Below, in pieces: positions 1 through 7,386 of a DNA stretch of 57,028 bases; the first letter of the stretch is position 1, and every line of letters begins with the position of its first letter. The notes under the pieces were generated by a model. That model was given only the letters and a program-made list of their open reading frames with translations. It searched no databases and had not been told where the DNA came from. Position numbers and translations under genes: made by a program. The DNA is from an uncultured delta proteobacterium (lineage in GTDB: Bacteria > Desulfobacterota > WTBG01 > CAIYCZ01 > CAIRTM01): the NCBI GenBank assembly GCA_903881505.1, contig CAIRTM010000126.1:1-57028 (forward strand). Direction: 5' to 3'.

Positions 1-254
1 TCAATCTCTTGATCATTGTACCGAGGCAGTGTAATGGAATCACGGGAATCAAAGAAAAAAGGGGGACGTTCTTTGTTCCACCTTGCGTAAGAAATACATC
101 GGGGCATTTGTATATGTCGAGGATACCGAAGTTTCTGAAGCCCACTTTTTTGCAGAATGATGTAGCCAACCCTGAAAAGCACGTATCGCAACCCCATATT
201 TCTGAGAATGGCAAAGAAATTGGCAAGAGTGGTTTTGTTAATTCTTGGAGACAT
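1..254 (-). CDS. Heparinase II/III-like protein, N-terminal fragment (cut by window edge)
   Basis: On the minus strand an open frame starts at ATG 254-252, directly after an in-frame TGA, and stays open to base 1, giving about 84 residues. The fragment has a basic, hydrophobic N-terminus followed by a short helix-rich stretch (GLRYVLFRVGYIILQKSGL) and a P-PFFFDSRDS segment. This matches the N-terminal pattern of heparinase II/III / alginate-lyase-family proteins in polysaccharide clusters (pattern memory, not a search). These are usually uronate-containing polysaccharide lyases or related enzymes. The gene follows the two-domain oxidoreductase in the same direction, a pairing commonly seen in exopolysaccharide and O-antigen loci. 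The catalytic domain lies outside the window, so the family call is tentative. No strong ribosome binding site is seen. Confidence 0.6.
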   Translation of the reverse strand, partial: MSPRINKTTLANFFAILRNMGLRYVLFRVGYIILQKSGLQKLRYPRHIQMPRCISYARWNKERPPFFFDSRDSITLPRYNDQEI

Positions 255-514
255 TCAACCCGCCCCGTCATCCTGCTCCCCAAAGAGGGTTCAGTTCGGC
301 AGTTTGTAATACGATAGTTCGTGACAACAATTTACGGCATGCAGATCTTTCTCTTGCGTGCCCTTTCGGTGCGGGAAAAGGAAAGTTCTGCAGCTAATGA
401 TTCTCGCTCGAATATTCATTTTTATAAGCCTATATTCCAATAAAAATGAGTTTGGCGAAGGATTCACAACTTCAATCATAGAAAAAAATGTATATGATTC
501 TTCAAGAGTCTCCA

Positions 515-2638
515 TCAACCGACTCTCACCCACTCCCCGGACCTCAATGATTCAAGCACCGCAAAAGATGCCTTTGTCGTATTAACAATATCAGCAAAGG
601 ATATCGGTATCTCCTGCTTACCACAGAGATACGCATAATACTGTCGAAACTGTTCTGCATGCCCCTTGTCCTGTCGTCTTAATTTCATGTTCTTAAATCC
701 TGATACTCCGGAGGCGAAAAGGGTTCTGAAATTGTCTATCTTCATGACTTTCCCGTCTGTGTATACTTCAACAGTTTCTTTTGGCCAGGCCTTATTGCCA
801 TTTGCAAAGTAATTAAGCGTTGCCTGGGAGCCATTTTTGCATTTCAAAATTATCACAACATTGTCACTATAGACATCCGTATCTTTACCGAGAGAAGAAG
901 CGCAGACCGAGCATAGAGGGCTGCCTGCAAGAAATAAAAACAGATCAATAAAATGACATGCTTCACCTAAAATCCGGCCCCCGCCAACTTCAGGATTTTG
1001 GGTCCAGTGATTTTTTGGAATCATACCCGCATTAAAAGTCATTGAAACATTTATCAATGAAGTTTGGCCTATGCATGATTTCAGCTTTACCGACAAAGGC
1101 GAGAAACGCCGATTAAAACCTACCATAATACTATTAGTATCGGTTAAGACAGATTCAATTTTTGACAAATCATCCTGGTTGATTGTTAATGGTTTCTCAA
1201 CAAATACCTGTTTCCCTGCCGTAAGCCCATCAACAACCATCTTACCATGCATATTGTGGCGCGTAGTAATTATTACAGATTTGATATCAGGATCGGAAAG
1301 AACATCCTTGTAGCTTGTCGAACTTTTTGGTATGCCAAATTTTTTTGCAAGATGCGTTGAAGATGCACCGTTTTGACTAACAATACAGTTTACTAAAATT
1401 GATTCCTTTTTCAATATAGGCAACAATGTTGCTTTGGTAAATAAACCCGCTCCTATTATTCCAATGCCACCTTGTAAGCAAACTAATGGCCGCCTATTTT
1501 CTGTTGTAGTTATAACAAAGGTTTTATCTGAAAATCTGTCAGCATACTGTATTAAAGTTGCAATGTTTTCGGTTTTTGAAAGATCGGCATACAGCTCCGG
1601 GGTGCTTTCAAAATTAACGCGCTCTGATATCAAACCCTTGACATTTAGAGAGTTATTGCGGATGCACTCAAGTATTGTTTTAAAATTTCTATTTTCAGTC
1701 CATCGTACAAAAGGGAGTGGATACTCGGTCCCTTTTTGTTCATAACCATTTTCATATCTGCCCGGACCATACGAGCATGAAACCTGAAAGGATATTTCTT
1801 TTTCATAAAAGTCAGATCGATCAATATTAAGACCAACAACGCCGACCAGCACAATACGACCCTTTTTCCGGCACATTCCCGCAGCCTGCTTAATAATTTC
1901 ATTACTCTTTGAACTTGCCGTAATAATGACGGCATCGGCGCCATAGCCATCACTCTTCATCTTTACATGCGCGATTGCATCTTCCGAAAGTGAGTTTACC
2001 GCATCTATGCCAAAGCTTTTTGCGATCTCAATTTTTTTGTTATCAACATCAAGCCCAATAACTCTGCACCCATTTGCTTTAGCAAGCTGTGCTGTAAGTT
2101 GCCCTATAAGGCCAAGCCCGACAATTATGACAAACTCGTCAAGCGCTGGATCAGCAAGGCGTAGTCCCTGCAATCCAATTGCTCCAATTACCGTAAAAGC
2201 CGCGCTTTCAAAATCTACCCCTGCGGGAATTTTGGCCACAAGATTTCGCGGTATAGTCACCACTTCTGCATGGGGGCCATTACTTGCAACTCTATCTCCA
2301 ACTTTAATGTCATCAACGTCCCTACCAACCCCAATCACAACCCCGGCATTGCAATAACCAAGGGGTAACGGCTCATCAAGCCTCGAAAACACGGCCTCAA
2401 GTGTCGGGAAAAGACCATCGGTTCGTATTTTGTCAAGAACCATTTTTACCTTTTCAGGCTGCTGTCGTGCTTTGTCGATAAGTCCAGCTTGCGAGAATGA
2501 CACCAACATCCGCTCAGTGCCAAGGCTTACAAGCGAATTAACCGTCTGAATCTGTACATGCCCCGAATGAATTAACGGCATGGGAAGTTCTTCAAGGGTA
2601 GTTTTACCGGTTTTGAGGTTTTGGAATAGTTGTTTCAT
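515..2638 (-). CDS. Two-domain sugar oxidoreductase: MDR alcohol-dehydrogenase-like + Gfo/Idh/MocA
   Basis: This 707-residue protein fuses two dehydrogenases. Residues 1 to about 375 resemble medium-chain (zinc-type) alcohol dehydrogenases, with a nucleotide-binding GLGLIG at 174-179; the usual catalytic-zinc CG(S/T)D motif is replaced by SLGTE around residue 39, so this half may lack catalytic zinc. Residues about 385-707 are a Gfo/Idh/MocA oxidoreductase, with a Rossmann GAGLF near 396 and the family EKPL signature at 481-484. Such bi-domain proteins occur in exopolysaccharide/LPS clusters, typically beside a heparinase-like gene, as here. The substrate is probably a nucleotide- or polymer-linked sugar (inference). 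An AAGG lies about 7 bases before the ATG. The gene is AT-rich like its cluster neighbours. Confidence 0.88.
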   Translation of the reverse strand: MKQLFQNLKTGKTTLEELPMPLIHSGHVQIQTVNSLVSLGTERMLVSFSQAGLIDKARQQPEKVKMVLDKIRTDGLFPTLEAVFSRLDEPLPLGYCNAGVVIGVGRDVDDIKVGDRVASNGPHAEVVTIPRNLVAKIPAGVDFESAAFTVIGAIGLQGLRLADPALDEFVIIVGLGLIGQLTAQLAKANGCRVIGLDVDNKKIEIAKSFGIDAVNSLSEDAIAHVKMKSDGYGADAVIITASSKSNEIIKQAAGMCRKKGRIVLVGVVGLNIDRSDFYEKEISFQVSCSYGPGRYENGYEQKGTEYPLPFVRWTENRNFKTILECIRNNSLNVKGLISERVNFESTPELYADLSKTENIATLIQYADRFSDKTFVITTTENRRPLVCLQGGIGIIGAGLFTKATLLPILKKESILVNCIVSQNGASSTHLAKKFGIPKSSTSYKDVLSDPDIKSVIITTRHNMHGKMVVDGLTAGKQVFVEKPLTINQDDLSKIESVLTDTNSIMVGFNRRFSPLSVKLKSCIGQTSLINVSMTFNAGMIPKNHWTQNPEVGGGRILGEACHFIDLFLFLAGSPLCSVCASSLGKDTDVYSDNVVIILKCKNGSQATLNYFANGNKAWPKETVEVYTDGKVMKIDNFRTLFASGVSGFKNMKLRRQDKGHAEQFRQYYAYLCGKQEIPISFADIVNTTKASFAVLESLRSGEWVRVG

Positions 2639-3362
2639 GTAGTTGCCTTATTAGTTAATTTGATTATCAACAAATTGACGACACCAAAATTCAATGCGCA
2701 TTAAAGTAAATATCTGATATTTAATGAGTGGTACAGAAGAACCGGATATTAAAATGGCTCGTAGGTCTTTAGATAAACACATTGAAACCTAAGATGGTCG
2801 CAGCAATGAAAAAATGATGCAGGCCGCTTATCAGTACTTTACCTTGAATAGATAAAAGCTTTTCGATTGATAAGAACCTGCTTTGAGATGGGCAAACTAT
2901 AAAACAGGGGGGGGGGAGTGTCAAGAGTAATGTCGGGCATGATGCGGGCAGGCATGGCCGGACAACAAATAAACAGCGCGGTTAGAACATTTTTATATAA
3001 TTTGTTGATTTTTTATTCTTTTGCGGGTAAAAATTTCGAAGTTTGTATCGTTAAATTCAGTATGGTTTATTTGCCATTCGCGCTAATATATTTCAAGGTG
3101 CACTGGCTTTGGGCACTTATCAAGCTGAGACAGTTAAGGCTCATCAATAAATCTCCTGAGATTTAAAATAAAGTAATAGAATAAAGGGGGTGGCATATAG
3201 TCACATTTATAATTGTGGATCTATTTGAGCCAATACAGGTACTCGTATATGGGGAATTAACATTGAAGTAATTCTGTGATAAAATCAAAGTCATTAAGGT
3301 GGAGGATAATTTTTATAAATCTGCATGTAATCAAGAAATTATATAAATGGCAGGGAAGCTAC
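2639..3362. other. AT-rich intergenic region between divergent polysaccharide genes
   Basis: This 724-base gap separates the minus-strand oxidoreductase from the plus-strand acetyltransferase and should hold promoters for both. It is very AT-rich and carries a run of ten G bases at 2907-2916. A weak 82-codon frame at 2918-3166 has no recognisable domain and poor support as a gene. I see no RNA gene or clear inverted repeat. Confidence 0.5.
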
Positions 3363-3971
3363 ATGACACCAGCATATCTATGGGCTAAGTTGTGCAAGAA
3401 GATCAGGGGCAGCGCGGTAATAAATAGTCGGATAGATAAAACCTCTAAGATTGAAGCAGGCAGCACAATCGTAAATACCACTTTTGACAGGCATTCCTTC
3501 TGCGGCTATGACTGCATTATATTAAACTGTGACGTTGGCGGTTTTTGCTCTATAGCAAATAATGTTATGATCGGAGGCGCACGTCATCCCATGGAGTGGG
3601 TATCTATGTCGCCGGTTTTTTCATCGAGGAAAGACAGTGTAAAAAAGAAATTTTCTATGCATAAAAAAAGTGGTGACCTAAGAACAATTATCGGCAACGA
3701 TGTCTGGATCGGGGAAAAAGCCTTAATAAAAGCAGGGGTTCGGATCGGCGATGGATCAGTTATAGGTATGGGAAGCGTTGTAACTAGGGATGTACAGCCT
3801 TATGCAATAGTCGCAGGAAGCCCAGCAAAAGAAATACGCAAACGATTCGATAATACAATCATTGCCGCCTTGCTAGAGATAAAGTGGTGGACTTTGCCGG
3901 ACAATATGCTGGAGAAATATGCTCCATATTTTACCAACCCTGAAGAATTCATAAGGCAATACCATTCATGA
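3363..3971 (+). CDS. Hexapeptide-repeat O-/N-acetyltransferase
   Basis: A 202-residue left-handed beta-helix acyltransferase. Hexapeptide repeats are clear in the second half (IIGNDVWIGEKALIKAGV, IGDGSVIGMGSVV), followed by the family's PYAIVAGSPAKEIRKRF tail. The HPMEW segment earlier holds a likely catalytic His. It resembles CatB/Vat-type sugar acetyltransferases, so it probably adds an acetyl (or other acyl) group from acyl-CoA to a sugar of the surface polymer. I chose ATG 3363 because AGGGA lies 7-9 bases upstream; the frame is open to 3276 but the extra residues look unlike the family. It overlaps the next gene by four bases (ATGA), which indicates translational coupling. Confidence 0.85.
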   Translation: MTPAYLWAKLCKKIRGSAVINSRIDKTSKIEAGSTIVNTTFDRHSFCGYDCIILNCDVGGFCSIANNVMIGGARHPMEWVSMSPVFSSRKDSVKKKFSMHKKSGDLRTIIGNDVWIGEKALIKAGVRIGDGSVIGMGSVVTRDVQPYAIVAGSPAKEIRKRFDNTIIAALLEIKWWTLPDNMLEKYAPYFTNPEEFIRQYHS

Positions 3972-5128
3972 AAATCCTGCATTGCTGCTTGGCTGCTTTC
4001 TATATCGATGATTTCAGTTACCAGGAGAATATTCTCCCTAAAATGCATAAAAAACAGGGGCATGATGTGATAATTTTAGCCTCAACGGAAACATATGTAT
4101 CTAATACAAAAATAGGATATCAGGAGCCTGCTGAATATAAAACCAGGGAAGGCATTCCGATAAAAAGAATTCCTTATGTGAAATGGATACCCCATAGATT
4201 AGCTCGGAAATTGAGGCTGTATAAAGGCGTATATAAATTTTTGATTTCCTGCAGGCCCGACATAATTTTTCTGCATGATTTTTCATTTCTGAGTATTGCC
4301 AGTATTGTAAAGTATGCCAAACAAAATAAGGATTTGCGGATTTATGTTGACGGCCATACTGATTTTACAAACTCAGCGAGAAATTGGGTTTCATATCATA
4401 TTTTACACAAAGTTATTTATAGATATTGTGCGAAATTAATAGAGCCATACGCGAAGAAATTTTATGGAACTTTGCCAACCAGGGTTGATTTCATTGTCGA
4501 TGTATACGGAGTAGCTGCCAATAAAGTTGAATTATTAGAAATGGGCGTTGATGATAGCGTTATTGCCGGCATTAACAAAGATGAAGCTCGACGGATAGTA
4601 AGAAAGCAATATCATTTGAGAGAAAGTGATTTTGTAATCGTTTCAGGGGGGAAGATCAATAAATTAAAAAACATTCACAAATTGGTTCAGGCTGTTGCTG
4701 AGTTGGGACGTAATGATATTAAGTTGTTGCTGTTTGGTAGTTTTGATGAATATGCTCAAAAGGAAATAGGCAAATTTGAAAAAAACGCTTCGGTAATAAA
4801 TATCGGCTGGGTTCAGTCCGAAGAAGTGTATAAATATTTTTTTGCTTCAGATTTAGCATTTTTCCCGGGAACGCATTCGGTGTTATGGGAGCAAGCTGTA
4901 GGAGCAGGCCTGCCTGCGGTATTTAAAAAAAATAAGGGTCAAGATCATGTTGATGTGGGGGGTAATTGTAAATTTATAGACAACACTGATGTGGAAGACA
5001 TCAAACGAGTTATCTTAGAAATATGTGACGATAAAGAGGTATTGAGCGCACTCAAACGAAATGCTGAAGGAAAGGGAGCTAAAAAATTTTCGTACTTTGA
5101 GATTGCAAAAAAAGCAATAGAAATGTAA
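3968..5128 (+). CDS. Glycosyltransferase family 4 (GT-B fold)
   Basis: A 386-residue retaining glycosyltransferase of the GT-B type. The N-terminal half has the acceptor-side Rossmann pattern (DIIFLHDFSFLSIA near residues 98-111). The C-terminal donor-binding half has VSGGKINKLKNIHKLVQA near 225-242 and a PGTHSVLWEQAVGAGLP segment near 300 that corresponds to the EX7E sugar-nucleotide site. It presumably adds one sugar to the lipid-linked repeat unit of the polysaccharide on the cytoplasmic face of the membrane. Donor and acceptor cannot be read from sequence. It is coupled to the acetyltransferase by a four-base overlap, and 240 bases separate it from the next gene. Codons are AT-rich as in the rest of this cluster. 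Confidence 0.85.
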   Translation: MKILHCCLAAFYIDDFSYQENILPKMHKKQGHDVIILASTETYVSNTKIGYQEPAEYKTREGIPIKRIPYVKWIPHRLARKLRLYKGVYKFLISCRPDIIFLHDFSFLSIASIVKYAKQNKDLRIYVDGHTDFTNSARNWVSYHILHKVIYRYCAKLIEPYAKKFYGTLPTRVDFIVDVYGVAANKVELLEMGVDDSVIAGINKDEARRIVRKQYHLRESDFVIVSGGKINKLKNIHKLVQAVAELGRNDIKLLLFGSFDEYAQKEIGKFEKNASVINIGWVQSEEVYKYFFASDLAFFPGTHSVLWEQAVGAGLPAVFKKNKGQDHVDVGGNCKFIDNTDVEDIKRVILEICDDKEVLSALKRNAEGKGAKKFSYFEIAKKAIEM

Positions 5129-5368
5129 TGCTTGTATTTAAGCAGACAGGAAATCATTCCGGTCAGTTAATATCGTGTAAGCATGCTAATGCGGACAGCA
5201 TTGTTTTGAATCCGCCACCCTTAGTTACACTTCTCGGCTATTAAGATTTTGGCATTGCGGGTATCTTAATATTTCTTTACCGGTATCGGCGCTGTAATTT
5301 ACAAGGTTAACAAGTTTCGCCTTACTGGGTTTTTTGAAACAACCAGATTAATTACAACCCTAAAAATA

Positions 5369-6511
5369 ATGGATACTATGAGACACTATCAAATTTGCAC
5401 TAATTGTGTAATGGATACTTCGGATTCGAGAATCGTGTTCGATGATAGGGGGGTCTGCGACCACTGCATCGATTTTTATCAAAATGTTTTACCGAATTGG
5501 CATACTGACGAACGCGGCCGGCAAGCATTGGAGAACACAGTTGTAAAAATAAAGGAGTCCGGCAAAAAGAATGACTTTGACTGTCTCTTGGGGCTTAGCG
5601 GCGGTGTTGACAGTTCCTATATGCTGCATTTGGCTGTAAAGGAATTCGGCCTCAGGCCTCTTGTTTTTCATGTGGATGGAGGATGGAACTCCGAGTTGGC
5701 TGTCCATAATATACAGGTTCTTATTGAAAAACTTGGCCTTGATTTATATACGGAGGTCATTAACTGGGAGGAAATGAAGGACTTTCAGCTGGCTTTTTTT
5801 AAGTCAGGGGTCCCCCATATCGACATCCCACAGGACCATGCCTTTGTTGCGACTCTTTATAATTTTGCTGATAAATATAATATCAAATATATTCTCAATG
5901 GGGGCAACATTGCAACCGAATGTGTCCGCAACCCGATGGAGTGGTTGTATTACGGAACCGATATGGCGCAGTTGCATGATATCATGAAACGTTACTCTAC
6001 GGTGGAGATGAAAACCTATCCATTTAGTTCTATTTATAGGCACAAGATCTATCTGCGCTACATCCGGGGGGTCAGAGTTGTTAAAATGCTAAATTACCGT
6101 CCCTATGTTAAAAAGGAAGCTTTAAATTTTTTAGAAAAAGAATATGGCTGGAAACCTTATCCGCAAAAACATTTTGAATCACGATTTACTAAGTTCTTCG
6201 AAGGATATTGGTTACCCGAACGCTTTGGCTTTGATACACGCCGGGTTCAATATTCAAGCTTGATACTGACCGGACAGATGGCTCGAGAAGATGCGATTGA
6301 AAAATTGAAAAAGCTCGCTTATGGCCCGGAAACGATTGAAGATGAGTTTAATTATATTGCTACGAAATTAGGCATCACTTCCGATGAACTAAAGCATTAC
6401 TTTACGATGCCAAAAAAATTCTATTGGGACTACAAGAATCGTGTAACTTTTTTTGTTGTTGGCGCAAAAGTGCTGAAAGCTTTTGGCGTTGAGAGATCAA
6501 TTAAAAGATGA
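5369..6511 (+). CDS. N-acetyl sugar amidotransferase (WbpG/PseA-like, PP-loop ATPase)
   Basis: A 380-residue PP-loop enzyme. The ATP-pyrophosphatase signature SGGVDS lies at residues 77-82. Before it, C10-x2-C13 and C30-x2-C33 form a likely zinc-binding site typical of this family. The family converts an acetamido group of a UDP- or CMP-sugar to an acetamidino group, using ammonia supplied by a HisH/HisF-type pair; WbpG in Pseudomonas O-antigen and PseA in flagellar pseudaminic acid synthesis are the known relatives. The next gene, with a four-base overlap, is HisH, which fits this role exactly. The start could be ATG 5369 or 5378; no clear ribosome binding site decides. The product sugar (2,3-diacetamido uronate or nonulosonate) is inferred. 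Confidence 0.88.
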   Translation: MDTMRHYQICTNCVMDTSDSRIVFDDRGVCDHCIDFYQNVLPNWHTDERGRQALENTVVKIKESGKKNDFDCLLGLSGGVDSSYMLHLAVKEFGLRPLVFHVDGGWNSELAVHNIQVLIEKLGLDLYTEVINWEEMKDFQLAFFKSGVPHIDIPQDHAFVATLYNFADKYNIKYILNGGNIATECVRNPMEWLYYGTDMAQLHDIMKRYSTVEMKTYPFSSIYRHKIYLRYIRGVRVVKMLNYRPYVKKEALNFLEKEYGWKPYPQKHFESRFTKFFEGYWLPERFGFDTRRVQYSSLILTGQMAREDAIEKLKKLAYGPETIEDEFNYIATKLGITSDELKHYFTMPKKFYWDYKNRVTFFVVGAKVLKAFGVERSIKR

Positions 6512-7122
6512 TTACTATTATTGATTACGGTCTTGGCAATATCCGTGCTTTTGTTAATGTCTATGAACGGTTAAATGTAGAGACGAAAATTGCCCGCAAT
6601 TCCGGAGATCTACGCGGAGCGTCAAAAATTATTTTACCGGGCGTAGGGGCTTTTGATCATGCCATGACTCAACTTAACCGGTCTGGCATGCGGGATGAGC
6701 TTGAAAAGCTGATCTTCGTAAAAAAAATTCCTGTTATTGGTATTTGCGTGGGCATGCAAATGCTTGCCAAATCAAGTGATGAAGGCGTCATTCCCGGTCT
6801 GGGATGGATTGATGGTGTGGTAAAAAAATTTGATGCTTCTTTATTGAAATCTAAAACTCGTTTGCCCCATATGGGATGGAATACAATAAATCCAATGAGC
6901 GGCAATAAACTGCTGTCGCAATTCAGTAATGAAGCCAGATTTTATTTCCTGCATTCTTACTATTTTCATTGCAACAACTCAGGAGATAGTATTGCAATTA
7001 CTGAATATGGCGTCAGGTTCTCCAGCGCAGTAAATTACGACAATATTTACGGTGTACAGTTTCACCCGGAGAAAAGCCATGCAAACGGTATTCAGCTTTT
7101 GAAAAATTTTGCGGAAATTTGA
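6508..7122 (+). CDS. hisH: HisH-type glutamine amidotransferase serving the sugar amidotransferase
   Basis: A 204-residue class I glutaminase closely following the imidazole-glycerol-phosphate synthase subunit HisH. The nucleophile is Cys80 in GICVGMQ, and His186 and Glu188 in VQFHPEKS complete the triad. It releases ammonia from glutamine. It starts inside the stop of the amidotransferase (ATGA overlap) and is AT-rich, so it is probably the polysaccharide-dedicated paralog (as hisH2 in Pseudomonas O-antigen loci) rather than the histidine-pathway gene. The expected HisF partner is not downstream: the next features are a terminator and a convergent operon. Confidence 0.88.
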   Translation: MITIIDYGLGNIRAFVNVYERLNVETKIARNSGDLRGASKIILPGVGAFDHAMTQLNRSGMRDELEKLIFVKKIPVIGICVGMQMLAKSSDEGVIPGLGWIDGVVKKFDASLLKSKTRLPHMGWNTINPMSGNKLLSQFSNEARFYFLHSYYFHCNNSGDSIAITEYGVRFSSAVNYDNIYGVQFHPEKSHANGIQLLKNFAEI

Positions 7123-7325
7123 GGAAGTGCGGGGTTGGAAACGAGGTGCTCTGTATCATAGGTTCGTTGACGTATTCCCTTCGACCCGTTTTTGCTGATT
7201 GTAGGCCGGGGTGCCTTTGCTGAGTGCGTTTTTAAAGTCATCTCATGACTGGTTCCACTGAAACGGTTTGGCTGTCTCTGCATAATCGTTTTGAAAATCG
7301 AGGATTGTTTTCTCGTTATTAAAAA

Positions 7326-7358
7326 AACAGCGGATCAGGGTAAACCTGGCCCGCTGTT
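7326..7358. terminator. Bidirectional hairpin terminator between hisH and hdrA
   Basis: AACAGCGG at 7326-7333 pairs perfectly with CCGCTGTT at 7351-7358, with a further CAGG/CCTG pairing inside. A run of A residues precedes the stem (a U run for minus-strand transcripts) and CTTTT follows it, so it can end both the plus-strand sugar operon and the minus-strand Hdr operon. Confidence 0.75.
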
Positions 7359-7386
7359 GTGCTTTTAAAAATTTTTCAGCAGCCAA

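Noticed and set aside
9-317. A 102-codon plus-strand open frame at the left edge
   Set aside because: It lies opposite the heparinase-like fragment, has no ribosome binding site and no family resemblance.
2918-3166. A possible 82-residue protein in the AT-rich gap
   Set aside because: There is a G run ahead of it but no convincing start or domain; the hydrophobic composition is typical of random AT-rich frames.
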